Positions 8,002 through 16,260 of a stretch of 64,000 nt of DNA are shown piece after piece. Both the position numbers and the translations under genes were made by a program. The notes under the pieces were generated by a model. The model made no database searches. It had not been told where the DNA came from and was given only the letters and a program-made list of their open reading frames with translations. Each line of letters begins with the position of its first letter. The stretch's first letter is position 1. The DNA is from Clostridiales bacterium (GTDB lineage: Bacteria > Bacillota > Clostridia > Oscillospirales > Oscillospiraceae): NCBI GenBank assembly GCA_012719035.1, contig JAAYBD010000014.1, positions 1-64,000 on the forward strand. Direction: 5' to 3'.

Positions 8002-8214
8002 TCAATCCACTTCTTCGCCGCCACGATGATCGCGAAACAGCAGTGAAATGCACCAGAGTGCTGCAAGACCTACCAAAGTATAGATAACGCGGCTGACGGT
8101 TGCGGTCTGTCCCCCGAAGAGGAAAGCAATAAAATCAAAGCGGAAAAGACCTACTAAGCCCCAGTTAAGACCGCCGATTATGGCGAGAATGAGGGCGATT
8201 CTATCGATTATCAT
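8002..8214 (-). CDS. DUF378 small membrane protein
   Basis: 70 residues with two hydrophobic helices (about 5-27 and 38-60). IGGLNWGLVGLFRFD is the diagnostic DUF378 block. Family members are small inner-membrane proteins of unknown function found widely in Firmicutes. The start follows an AAAGGAG site at longer than usual spacing. It lies between a fumarase alpha gene and a bidirectional terminator, so it may share that transcript. Confidence 0.85.
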   Translation of the reverse strand: MIIDRIALILAIIGGLNWGLVGLFRFDFIAFLFGGQTATVSRVIYTLVGLAALWCISLLFRDHRGGEEVD

Positions 8215-8291
8215 AATCTACCTGCACTCCTTTGTTTGGCTTCGGTGATATGATATCCATTATTGTTTTTATTATTCATAGCGATATTTTT

Positions 8292-9134
8292 TTAAATTAC
8301 CGCCTCCGCGTGCCGTGCTGCGTGGCATCCCATGTTTATTACACAGGGAAGTCCGGCAATATGAGTGGGATATGTTTCGATGTTAACGGAGAGGGCAGTT
8401 ATCAAACCGCCGAAGCCCTGCGGACCAAGTCCTAAAGAATTGACGCGCTCAAGAGCTTTTTCTTCAAGTTCCGCATAAAACGGGTCCGCATTGCGTTTGT
8501 CCACGGAGCGGATCAGCGCCTTTTTTGAAAGCAGTGCTGCCATTTCGACTGTCCCGCCCAAACCAACTCCCAAAACTATGGGCGGGCAAGGATTTGAACC
8601 GGCTTTATCAACGGTTTCTACAATGAAATCCAGAATATCATCTGCGGAGCAGGAGGGCAGGAACATCCTCATGGCGCTCATGTTTTCACTGCCGAAGCCC
8701 TTAGGTGCAAGTTTGAGCGTAAGCCTGTCACCGGACACTATGCGGGTATGTATAACGGCGGGAGTATTGTCGCCCGTATTGACGCGGCGAAGAGGGTCTT
8801 TAACTACGGATTTTCGGAGAAAGCCCTTTTCATACCCTTGGCGGATACCCTCGTTTATTGCATCCTCAAAATTTCCGCCGGTGATGTGAAGCTCCTGTCC
8901 TACTTCGGCGAACACGACGGCAACGCCCGTATCCTGACAAATCGGAAGTTTTTCCTTTTCCGCAAGTATATAGTTTTCCCGCAGATCACATAAAACGCTT
9001 TTTCCGACCGGAGATTTTTCTTTTAGCTCCGCGCTGTCGATGAGAGCTTTTACATCATTAGGCAGAACAGTGCTTGCCCTGATGCAAAGTTCGGCGACGG
9101 TTTCGGTTATTTTTTCACAGCACAATTCTCTCAT
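8292..9134 (-). CDS. fumA: Class I fumarate hydratase, alpha subunit
   Basis: 280 residues, matching the separate alpha subunit of iron-sulfur fumarases and tartrate dehydratases. Cys66 (in ICQDTG), Cys183 (in SNPCPP) and Cys270 (in MGCHAARHA) are placed as expected for the three ligands of the labile [4Fe-4S] cluster. The enzyme interconverts fumarate and malate in the cytoplasm. In clostridia the beta subunit gene normally follows directly, but here a DUF378 gene follows and no beta subunit is found anywhere in the window. The GGAAGGAG site lies 12 bases before the ATG, a little far. A nearer ATG is out of frame and hits TGA after three codons. Confidence 0.9.
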   Translation of the reverse strand: MRELCCEKITETVAELCIRASTVLPNDVKALIDSAELKEKSPVGKSVLCDLRENYILAEKEKLPICQDTGVAVVFAEVGQELHITGGNFEDAINEGIRQGYEKGFLRKSVVKDPLRRVNTGDNTPAVIHTRIVSGDRLTLKLAPKGFGSENMSAMRMFLPSCSADDILDFIVETVDKAGSNPCPPIVLGVGLGGTVEMAALLSKKALIRSVDKRNADPFYAELEEKALERVNSLGLGPQGFGGLITALSVNIETYPTHIAGLPCVINMGCHAARHAEAVI

Positions 9135-9253
9135 TGCGGCATTTTGCTCCTTCCAGTCCTACTCTAAAGAGCCCTTTTTTCGGACTTTGCCAAACAAATT
9201 TTAAGAAAAATACTTAAAAATTACCATTCGACAAAAATAGTGTCCGTTCGCTC

Positions 9254-9282
9254 TTTACAAGTATCGTAAAATGAGGTATTCT
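9254..9282 (+). promoter_or_regulatory. Promoter of the intergenic small-RNA candidate, with dyad over the -10 box
   Basis: TTTACA (9254-9259) and TATTCT (9277-9282) with 17-base spacing on the plus strand. The -10 box is flanked by the inverted repeat AATGAG (9270-9275) and CTCATT (9283-9288), which could be an operator. Confidence 0.45.
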
Positions 9283-9288
9283 CTCATT

Positions 9289-9392
9289 ACAGCTTATCCA
9301 ATGGCACGTAAGTGCGTGCCGGGCTCATATCTTTATCCCACAACCCTGTTTTGGCGGGCCGCAATTTGCGTCCCGCCGCTTTTTTATTTTTT
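9289..9392 (+). ncRNA. Candidate small non-coding RNA, about 104 nt
   Basis: A plus-strand unit between two minus-strand genes. It has a promoter ending at 9282, a hairpin GGCACG/CGTGCC (9303-9308 with 9315-9320), an unpaired central segment (9321-9352), and a strong terminator in which GGCGGG (9353-9358) pairs with CCCGCC (9372-9377), followed by CTTTTTTATTTTTT. The T-tract lies only on the plus-strand side, so the terminator does not serve the minus-strand genes. No ORF with a ribosome binding site lies inside it, and no plus-strand gene follows, so a cis-acting leader is unlikely. I do not recognise it as 6S RNA, SRP RNA, tmRNA or RNase P. Confidence 0.5.
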
Positions 9393-9422
9393 GGGACTTG
9401 CTGTAATTGATTTTATCACAGA

Positions 9423-9728
9423 TTATTTTGCACCTATATAAATTAATATTATGGCTGCCGCAATCTGAACAACGAGGATTGCCGGAAAGCCAAGTGTAAA
9501 TTTCTTGTGCATGGTTTTGTGGCGGAACATATAAATCCCCGCAATTCCCCCGATGCTTCCCCCAATTGCGGCAAGCAGGAAAAGATTTTTTTCGGGGATT
9601 CGCCATTTGTTATGAGATGCCTTATATTTGTCGATGCCCATAGCAGTAAAGGATGCAAGATTTATTATTACAAGCCAGAGGGCAATTATGTATGAGGGAT
9701 TTTGCCTTAAAGTTTCAAATAAATGCAT
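9423..9728 (-). CDS. DUF1294 membrane protein
   Basis: 101 residues with hydrophobic segments at about 15-31, 47-66 and 80-99. GIDKYKASHNKWRIPEKNLFLLAAIGGSIGG and MFRHKTMHKKF are the conserved DUF1294 features. Function unknown. In other bacteria the domain is often fused to a cold-shock domain. Its ATG shares one base with the TAA of the upstream radical SAM gene (TAATG), indicating translational coupling, so the two are probably co-expressed. Confidence 0.85.
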   Translation of the reverse strand: MHLFETLRQNPSYIIALWLVIINLASFTAMGIDKYKASHNKWRIPEKNLFLLAAIGGSIGGIAGIYMFRHKTMHKKFTLGFPAILVVQIAAAIILIYIGAK

Positions 9729-11764
9729 TATCCCTTACTCCTTTTTGATTTTTGCCCGCTCGGCTGAGATTTTTTTGAAACGGCGTTCCCTCTCCCTTGG
9801 GAAGGAGATTTGGGAACTGGATTTGACGGAGCTGCTCTTTTGCCGCCGCCCACGCCCTTTGCCCTGCCTGTTACTTTCACCGGCGAAGGAGCTTCCTCAG
9901 CTTTTTTTGTGTTTTTGGCGGATCCGTATTTGCCTGTTTTTGTATTTCTCTCTGCCTGCGCCCTGTCGGGACGGACAAGGCAGTTTTTTCCAAACCCGAT
10001 AAGATCTTCGCGTCCCGCCTCCTTCAGCGCTTCTATAACAAGACGCCGTTTTTCGGGGCGCTTCCATTGTAGAAGGGCGCGCTGAAGCTCTTTTTCGTGA
10101 GGTGCTTTTGCGACATAGACAGGCTTCATTGTTTTAGGATCAAGCTCGGTATAATACATACAAGTTGAGATCGTGCCGGGAGTAGGATAAAAATCCTGCA
10201 CCTGCTCGGGCTGGCGTCCGCGTGACTGGAGATATTCGGCAAGCTTCACGGCGTCGCTGAGCGTAGAGCCGGGGTGCGAGGACATAAGATAGGGAACGAC
10301 ATACTGTTCCTTTTCATAGCGCTGATTAAGACGGGAGTATTTGTCTATAAAGCGCTCATAGACTTCGATATGCGGTTTCCCCATATAATCAAGAACACTG
10401 TTGACGCAATGCTCAGGCGCGACCTTGAGCTGACCGCTTATGTGATGGCGTACAAGTTCGGAGAAAAACTGGCTGTCTGCGTCCTCAAGCATATAGTCGA
10501 AGCGTATGCCGCTGCGGATAAAGACTTTCTTGACGCCGGGAATATCGCGAAGCTTACGAAGAAGCGCAAGGTAGTCGGAATGATCGGCATCAAGGTTTTT
10601 ACAAGGAACAGGGGAAAGACAGCGCTTTTTTGCACACATTCCGTTTTCTCCCTGCTCTTTGCAGGAGAGATGGCGGAAATTTGCCGTCGGACCGCCGATG
10701 TCCGAGACATAGCCCTTCCAGAGCGGGTGATGCGTCATTGCCTCCACCTCGCGGATTACGGATTCGTGGCTTCGTGAAGCTATCATCCTGCCCTGATGCA
10801 GTGCAAGCGCACAGAAGCTGCACGCGCCGAAACAGCCGCGGTTGTGGATGACGGAAAAACGGATCTCCTCGATGGCGGGAACGCCGCCCATTTCCTCATA
10901 CATAGGATGCACTTCGCGGGTGTAGGGAAGCTCGAACACAGCGTCTAATTCCTCAGTCGTAAGGATGGGGGCGGGAGGATTTACAATGAGCATGCGTCCT
11001 CGGCAGGGCTGGCAAAGTGCCTTGCCGCGTATAGGATCGTGTTCCTCGTATTCGATTCGCGTTGCGTTTGCATAGGAGGCTTTATCCGAAGCGGTTTCTT
11101 CATGGGAAGGCAGGATTATCTTGTCGAAAACACAGGCGCTCTCATCCCGCGCAACAAAGGCTGTTCCGCGTACATCCTTGATTTCCGAGGGCTTTATTTT
11201 GCGTTTCAGACGCTTTGCGACCTCACGTGTTGCATATTCCCCCATGCCGTAGACAAGAAGGTCTGCCTTTGAGTCAAAAAGTATGCTTCGGCGAACCTTA
11301 TCATCCCAGTAGTCATAGTGCGAAAAGCGGCGGAGAGAAGCCTCGAGTCCGCCGATAACTATGGGCATATCCCCTCCGAACGCCTCCCTTGCGCGGTTCG
11401 CATAGACGATAGTTGCGCGATCCGGACGAAGTCCGGCTTTTTTGCCGGGGGAGTAAAAATCCTCACTTCTTGGCTTTTTAGCCGCGGTATAGTGCGCGAC
11501 CATGCTGTCAAGATTTCCCGCACCGATAAAAACGCCGTAGCGCGGTTTGCCCATTGCCTCGAACGCGCCGGCGTCGTTCCAGCGCGGCTGAGCCAGTATG
11601 GCAACGCGGAAGCCCATATTTTCAAGCACGCGCGCAATCACAACAGGTCCAAAGCTCGGATGGTCAACGTAAGCATCGCCTGTGACTACAAGAAAATCAT
11701 AGCTGTACCAACCTCGTGAAACCATATCCTCTTTTGAGACCGGTAAAAAATCCGTTAACTCCAT
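9728..11764 (-). CDS. YgiQ-family radical SAM protein
   Basis: 678 residues. The radical SAM cluster motif CFGACSFC puts the [4Fe-4S] ligands at Cys311, Cys315 and Cys318, preceded by the N-terminal UPF0313/YgiQ domain (VTGDAYVDHPSFGPVVIARVLE). A DUF3362-type region follows the core. The last 80 residues are Lys/Gly/Ser-rich and likely disordered. The reaction catalysed is not established for the family. Cys251 and Cys254 (CQPC) could bind a further metal. Co-translated with the DUF1294 gene through a TAATG overlap. Confidence 0.9.
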   Translation of the reverse strand: MELTDFLPVSKEDMVSRGWYSYDFLVVTGDAYVDHPSFGPVVIARVLENMGFRVAILAQPRWNDAGAFEAMGKPRYGVFIGAGNLDSMVAHYTAAKKPRSEDFYSPGKKAGLRPDRATIVYANRAREAFGGDMPIVIGGLEASLRRFSHYDYWDDKVRRSILFDSKADLLVYGMGEYATREVAKRLKRKIKPSEIKDVRGTAFVARDESACVFDKIILPSHEETASDKASYANATRIEYEEHDPIRGKALCQPCRGRMLIVNPPAPILTTEELDAVFELPYTREVHPMYEEMGGVPAIEEIRFSVIHNRGCFGACSFCALALHQGRMIASRSHESVIREVEAMTHHPLWKGYVSDIGGPTANFRHLSCKEQGENGMCAKKRCLSPVPCKNLDADHSDYLALLRKLRDIPGVKKVFIRSGIRFDYMLEDADSQFFSELVRHHISGQLKVAPEHCVNSVLDYMGKPHIEVYERFIDKYSRLNQRYEKEQYVVPYLMSSHPGSTLSDAVKLAEYLQSRGRQPEQVQDFYPTPGTISTCMYYTELDPKTMKPVYVAKAPHEKELQRALLQWKRPEKRRLVIEALKEAGREDLIGFGKNCLVRPDRAQAERNTKTGKYGSAKNTKKAEEAPSPVKVTGRAKGVGGGKRAAPSNPVPKSPSQGRGNAVSKKSQPSGQKSKRSKG

Positions 11765-11827
11765 AGCCTTGAGACCATCCCTTTATTATCTGTATTATTG
11801 TGCTGCCTTTGTATAAGAGAAATTATA

Positions 11828-12967
11828 CTACAGCTCCTTTTCCATCAGCCAGAGGGGGAAGGAGCTTCCTTCTTGTATGCCTATGCATTTGAATCCGAGA
11901 TTTTTATAAAACGAAATAGCGCGTTTGTTGTTTTCAGAGACATGGAGCCTAAGCGACTTTCTGCCAAGCTTTCTGTATACCGAAACAGCGTGACCGACAA
12001 GCTGGACCCCGTAGTTTTTTCCGCGCATTTCAGGAACAAGATAACAGAGACTAATCCAGCCCGCTCCCTCGTCCGCCATGCGGTCGGGGTCGAGTTCTAT
12101 GATTCCAGCAAATTCATCTCCGCAGAAAGTTTTCATAAGCGACTGAGGGTCTTTATCCGATACTCTGAGCGCGCTTCTGAGATAGGGCTTGTCGGAATAA
12201 CCGCGCAGCGTACCATGGGCTTCCTCCCATCCGTCGCGGTAGCAGCGGCAGTAAAGTTCGGAATCCTCGTTTAAATCCATTGGTATAAAACGAAGATTGG
12301 AAAAATCGACCTTGTCTCTATTTTTCCACCAGCTTTGATTTGCAAAAGTGCTCATTTCCGGGGGAAGATGGGAGTTGTCGTTATAATATTCGATTTCAAG
12401 CTTCCCGTTATCAAAGCTAAGGAGAGAAACGCAGGTGTTGTCCCCATGCAGGATTTCGTGTATGCGCTCGGAGGAAATGCCCTTTATGCCGCTTATCAGC
12501 GTTCTGATGGCCATTCCGTGGCTGAAGCAGGCAATGGTCTGACCTTCGTGCCGTTCTCCCAGTTCGACTATGACGCCCGTAATACGGGCTTTTAGATCTT
12601 CAAAGCTCTCCCGTCCTTCTACGTTCCATTTTGCGGGATCATTTGAGAAGAAAAGCAGCTGTTCCGGCTCATCGTATCCTACGTTTCCCCAAGGTTTTTC
12701 TTCCCAGACCCCCATGCAGACCTCTTTAAGGCGAGGCTCAATGTTGAGCGGGATGCTGTGGTGTTTTGTGATGGCGGCGGCGGTTTTCTGCGTACGCTGA
12801 AGGTCGCTGGCATAAAGCGCGTCGATTTCGATATCGCGGAAGCGCTCGGCGAGCAGAGCTATCTGTTCATAGCCTCTTGGGGTTATGTCTCCGTCATAGT
12901 GTCCGTGTATTCGGCGGTACAGATTACCTTCTGCCTCCGCATGCCTAATAAGGTAGATTTTTGTCAT
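11828..12967 (-). CDS. Histidine phosphatase and GNAT acetyltransferase fusion
   Basis: Two-domain protein of about 379 residues. The N-terminal half is a histidine phosphatase: LIRHAEAEGN carries the phospho-accepting His9 with its Arg, and FSHGMAIR supplies the second active-site His. The C-terminal half (from about 215) is a GNAT acetyltransferase: RGKNYGVQL is the acetyl-CoA pyrophosphate loop and ENNKRAISFYKNLGF the usual last helix. The ORF opens at an ATG at 12979, but that codon is part of the ribosome binding site ATGGAGG. The ATG at 12967, 6 bases after GGAGG, is preferred. The fusion suggests one pathway needing dephosphorylation and acylation. Substrates cannot be deduced. It appears monocistronic. 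Confidence 0.88.
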   Translation of the reverse strand: MTKIYLIRHAEAEGNLYRRIHGHYDGDITPRGYEQIALLAERFRDIEIDALYASDLQRTQKTAAAITKHHSIPLNIEPRLKEVCMGVWEEKPWGNVGYDEPEQLLFFSNDPAKWNVEGRESFEDLKARITGVIVELGERHEGQTIACFSHGMAIRTLISGIKGISSERIHEILHGDNTCVSLLSFDNGKLEIEYYNDNSHLPPEMSTFANQSWWKNRDKVDFSNLRFIPMDLNEDSELYCRCYRDGWEEAHGTLRGYSDKPYLRSALRVSDKDPQSLMKTFCGDEFAGIIELDPDRMADEGAGWISLCYLVPEMRGKNYGVQLVGHAVSVYRKLGRKSLRLHVSENNKRAISFYKNLGFKCIGIQEGSSFPLWLMEKEL

Positions 12968-12982
12968 ATTGACCTCCATATG

Positions 12983-13011
12983 TTGACCGCTTGCTGCGTG
13001 TGTGATATATA
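12983..13011 (+). promoter_or_regulatory. Putative promoter for the GT4-CsaB gene
   Basis: TTGACC (12983-12988) and TATATA (13006-13011), 17 bases apart on the plus strand, would leave a leader of about 240 bases before the GTG at 13256. Closer AT-rich candidates also exist. Confidence 0.35.
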
Positions 13012-13198
13012 ATTACTTTGAAAATAGATAATTATAGCTTATTATTACCTGATTTTTTAACTGCTATCTTATTATTTTATAACAAAAAACTCCTTTTAAC
13101 AAGTGAACAATCAGAAGTTTTTACTTCCCGATACCGATATGTTGTTGTATATTTTATACTTTTTATTTTACACCAAAGAAAACGGGCATGTGACACGT

Positions 13199-13219
13199 GT
13201 TCCCTTGCGGGAACGGTTT
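13199..13219 (+). terminator. Hairpin in the GT4-CsaB leader
   Basis: GTTCCC (13199-13204) and GGGAAC (13209-13214) with a TTGC loop, followed by GGTTTTG. It lies 40 bases before the start and could be an attenuator, though the T-run is short. Confidence 0.35.
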
Positions 13220-13255
13220 TGAATTAATCTGCGCATTGAGCGCTTGGAGGTTAGA

Positions 13256-15478
13256 GTGAAGGTAATTCATCTTATCAGCGGTGGAGACACCGGAGGGGCA
13301 AAGACCCATATCCACTATCTCCTCTCGGGGATTTGCAAAGAAATCGATGCGGTGCTTGTCTGCTTTATGCGCGGTGAATTTTCCGAAGAAGCGGAAGCAC
13401 TGGGCATACCCACCGTTATTATGGACGGGAACATATTGAGCACCATACGGCAGCTTAAAGCGATGATAAAGGACGGGGGATATGACATCATCCATTCGCA
13501 CGGAGCGAGGGGAAACTTTATTGCAAGCCTCTTGAAGCGCTCCTGCGGGATTCCCGTTGTTACGACCGTCCACAGCGATCCGAAGCTCGATTATCTCGGA
13601 AGACCGCTTGCGGGGCTTGTTTACGGAACGCTGAATTCATATGCCCTGCACAGGTCGGACTATCTTGTCGGGGTTTCAGACTCTATGAGGAGTCTGCTTA
13701 TAGAGCGCGGCTTTCCGCCAAACGAGATTTTTACGATATATAACGGGGTCGATTTTTCCGTTGAGCCGGAAAATGATGACAGGATCGCGTATCTGCGCGG
13801 TCTGGGGCTTGATGCAGATAAGGAAAGTGTCGTTGTTGGAATTGCCGCCCGTCTTGATCCTGTTAAGGACGTGGCTACGCTGATAAAGGGTTTTGCGGAG
13901 GCTGAAAAGACCTGCCCTATGCTCAGGCTTGTCATCGCCGGGGACGGCGCGGAGCTTGAAAATCTAAAGGCTCTTTCAAATGAGCTGGGCGTATCCGAAA
14001 AGGTCTGCTTTGCGGGATGGGTCTCGGATATAAACAGCTTCTTCGCGGCGCTTGACATAAATACGCTCACATCGCTGTCGGAAACTTTCCCGTATGCGCT
14101 TACGGAGGGCGCGAGAGCGCGCCTTGCAACCGTAAGCTCCCGGGTGGGCGGGGTTCCGAAGCTTATTCGCGACGGCGAAACAGGCTTCCTTTTTCCTGCG
14201 GGCGATTATTCGGCACTGGGTGAAAAGCTTGCGGAGCTTGCACAAAGCGCGGAGCTTAGGAAAAAACTGGGTACCGCCCTTTATGACAAGGCAAAAAGCG
14301 AATTTTCTGTTGAAGCAACCACGAAGAGGCAGCTTGACATTTATGCTGAGGTGTTGTCACGCGAGGGTCTGAGGAAAAACGGAGGGCGGGAAGGTGTCGT
14401 GATCTGCGGGGCTTATGGAATGGGCAACGCGGGCGATGACGCGATTCTGGAGGCTATTGTCGGTGAGATGAGACAGATTGACCCGTTTATGCCGATAACC
14501 GCGCTCTCAAGAAAGCCGAAAGAAACACGTATGAAATATGGGGTGGATTCGCTTCATATGTTTAACATCATGGCTTTTCGCCGCGTTATGAAGAGGACAA
14601 AGCTCTATCTCAGCGGCGGCGGGAGCCTTATTCAAAACGTGACAAGCCGCCGAAGCCTTTGGTATTATCTCTACACCATTTCTACTGCAAAAAAACTGGG
14701 AAATGCCGTCATGATGTACGGCTGCGGCATCGGACCGATTGTAGATAAGCGTGACGAGGAGAGAGTGCGGCAAATCCTCAACAGCTATGTGGACGTGATA
14801 ACGCTTCGGGAAAATTTCAGCCTGACCGAGCTTGAGTATCTTGGAATAAACGGACCGAAGCTTTTTGTAAGCTCCGATCCTGCCTTAACTCTTCCCTGCG
14901 CTTCTGCGGACAGGATAGATATGGAGCTTAGAAAATATTGGCTTAATCCCGATGGCGCCTATGTCTGCTTTTCGGTTCGCGACTGGGCGGGCTTTGAACA
15001 GAAAGCCCCGATTTTCGCGGAGGCAGTTGATTTTGTATTTGAAGAACTTAATCTTATACCTGTCTTTATACTTATAAACCACGAAGAGGACGGGAGAGCG
15101 ACAGACACCGTCAGCCGGTATATGCGTACAAAAGCGGTGATAATCGACGAGCCTATGGACCCATCGCTGACTATAGGCGTCCTTTCCAGAATGAGGACTG
15201 TCGTTTCAATGCGCCTTCACGGTCTTATATTTGCCGCTTCACAGGGAGTTCCCCTTGTGGGCGTTTCATATGACCCAAAGGTTACGGCTTTTCTTGACAG
15301 CGTCGGAGAGGAGCTTTGCCTTCAATTTGAAGATTTGACAGCCGAGTCTCTCAAGACGATGATAGAGAAGGCGGTGTTGAAGTATGAAAATAATGAGGAG
15401 CGGAAAAAGAGTATTGAAAGGCTCATATCTGCCGAAGCGCTTAACAGCGAATGGGCAAAAAAACTGCTGGGGAAATAG
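13256..15478 (+). CDS. csaB: GT4 glycosyltransferase fused to CsaB-type polysaccharide pyruvyl transferase
   Basis: 740 residues with two enzymes in one chain. Residues 1-365 are a GT-B fold family 4 glycosyltransferase: HLISGGDTGGAKTHIHYLL at the N-terminus and the EX7E pair in LSETFPYALTEGARA. From about 380 the chain is a CsaB-type pyruvyl transferase: VVICGAYGMGNAGDDAILEAI, LYLSGGGSLIQNVTSRRS and the late MRLHGLIFAASQGVPLVGVSYDPK. CsaB transfers pyruvate from phosphoenolpyruvate onto cell-wall polysaccharide, creating the ligand for SLH-domain S-layer proteins. The frame opens at a TTG at 13244, but that codon lies in the GGAGG site. The GTG at 13256, 6 bases on, gives MKVIHLISGG. Inference: one protein builds and caps a wall polysaccharide unit. 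Confidence 0.88.
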   Translation: MKVIHLISGGDTGGAKTHIHYLLSGICKEIDAVLVCFMRGEFSEEAEALGIPTVIMDGNILSTIRQLKAMIKDGGYDIIHSHGARGNFIASLLKRSCGIPVVTTVHSDPKLDYLGRPLAGLVYGTLNSYALHRSDYLVGVSDSMRSLLIERGFPPNEIFTIYNGVDFSVEPENDDRIAYLRGLGLDADKESVVVGIAARLDPVKDVATLIKGFAEAEKTCPMLRLVIAGDGAELENLKALSNELGVSEKVCFAGWVSDINSFFAALDINTLTSLSETFPYALTEGARARLATVSSRVGGVPKLIRDGETGFLFPAGDYSALGEKLAELAQSAELRKKLGTALYDKAKSEFSVEATTKRQLDIYAEVLSREGLRKNGGREGVVICGAYGMGNAGDDAILEAIVGEMRQIDPFMPITALSRKPKETRMKYGVDSLHMFNIMAFRRVMKRTKLYLSGGGSLIQNVTSRRSLWYYLYTISTAKKLGNAVMMYGCGIGPIVDKRDEERVRQILNSYVDVITLRENFSLTELEYLGINGPKLFVSSDPALTLPCASADRIDMELRKYWLNPDGAYVCFSVRDWAGFEQKAPIFAEAVDFVFEELNLIPVFILINHEEDGRATDTVSRYMRTKAVIIDEPMDPSLTIGVLSRMRTVVSMRLHGLIFAASQGVPLVGVSYDPKVTAFLDSVGEELCLQFEDLTAESLKTMIEKAVLKYENNEERKKSIERLISAEALNSEWAKKLLGK

Positions 15479-15547
15479 GGCGTTTTAAGCGATTAATTAA
15501 CAAACTCAACAGTTTATGAACATTTTCCGTCAAGAAGGAGTAAAAAA

Positions 15548-16207
15548 ATGGTCAAAACCGCAGTTTTGGTGTCGGGCGGGGGCGTAAATCTCCAATCCCT
15601 CATCGATGCCGGAGTGTTCGGAGAAATCCCTCAATGTGAGCTTACGGCGGTTATATCCTCAAATCCGGACGCATATGCGCTTAAAAGAGCGGAGATAGCG
15701 GGAATACCATGTTATGTTGTGGACAGGGGACTTTTTCCCAGTCAAGTTGTTTTCAGCTTTGCGATTTTGGACAAGCTGCGTGACCTTGACATTGAGCTTG
15801 TCGTCCTTGCGGGCTTTGAATACGAGGTTTCTCAGCCGGTTTTAAAGTATTACGGAGGAAGAATAATCGACACTTATCCATCGCTTATGCCGGCTTTTAC
15901 AGATGTCGGGCTTTCGGGGATTGGCATACAAAAGGCAGCGATTGATGCCGGCGTAAAACTGACTGGCGCGACGGCATATTTTGTCACAGGAAAACCGCGC
16001 TCGGGTCCGATAATCCTGCAAAAGGCGGTCGGTGTGCGCGAGGGCGACACGCCCGCCGCTCTGCAGCGGCGTATTCTGGAGGAGGGAGAAAACATTGTTC
16101 TTCCGAGAGCCGTTTCGCTATACTGCGAGGGCAGGCTGAGCATCGAAAACGGAAAAGTACATATAGCGGGAAATGAAGAGGAAAGTCCTGATAATACAAC
16201 AAAATAA
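15548..16207 (+). CDS. PurN-like formyltransferase-fold protein lacking the catalytic triad
   Basis: 219 residues. It aligns end to end with clostridial PurN (GAR formyltransferase): LVSGGGVNLQSLIDAG, VISSNPDAYALKRA, VVLAGFE, GVKLTGATAYFV and the C-terminal EGENIVLPRAVSLYCEGRL. The catalytic positions do not hold. The usual NIHPSLxP segment reads DTYPSLMPAF, so the Asn and His of the family are Asp and Tyr, and the (D)GGPI segment reads PRSGPI, so the Asp is Arg. I checked these codons in the DNA. It therefore probably does not transfer formyl groups from 10-formyl-THF in the normal way. It is not in a purine operon and lies 69 bases after the GT4-CsaB gene. Role unknown. Confidence 0.85.
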   Translation: MVKTAVLVSGGGVNLQSLIDAGVFGEIPQCELTAVISSNPDAYALKRAEIAGIPCYVVDRGLFPSQVVFSFAILDKLRDLDIELVVLAGFEYEVSQPVLKYYGGRIIDTYPSLMPAFTDVGLSGIGIQKAAIDAGVKLTGATAYFVTGKPRSGPIILQKAVGVREGDTPAALQRRILEEGENIVLPRAVSLYCEGRLSIENGKVHIAGNEEESPDNTTK

Positions 16208-16244
16208 AAACAAACCGTTCTGTTTAGGAACGGTTTGTTTTTTG
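16208..16244. terminator. Bidirectional terminator between the PurN-like and DUF4349 genes
   Basis: AACAAACCGTTC (16209-16220) and GAACGGTTTGTT (16228-16239) with T-tracts on both strands. It serves the convergent genes on either side. Confidence 0.88.
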
Positions 16245-16260
16245 AACTATTGATGGTATC

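Noticed and set aside
9289-9392. 6S or SRP RNA assignment for the small-RNA candidate
   Set aside because: It lacks the long closing stem with central bubble of 6S RNA and the GGAA/GCAR helix 8 motif of SRP RNA as far as I can see.
10274-10777. 167-codon plus-strand ORF opposite the radical SAM gene
   Set aside because: Antisense shadow lying over conserved SAM-core sequence; no start signal.
12967-12990. Identical ATGGAGGTCAATATG start contexts at 12967 and 56997
   Set aside because: A shared strong ribosome binding site of about 15 bases is easily explained by chance and selection; no longer repeat surrounds it.
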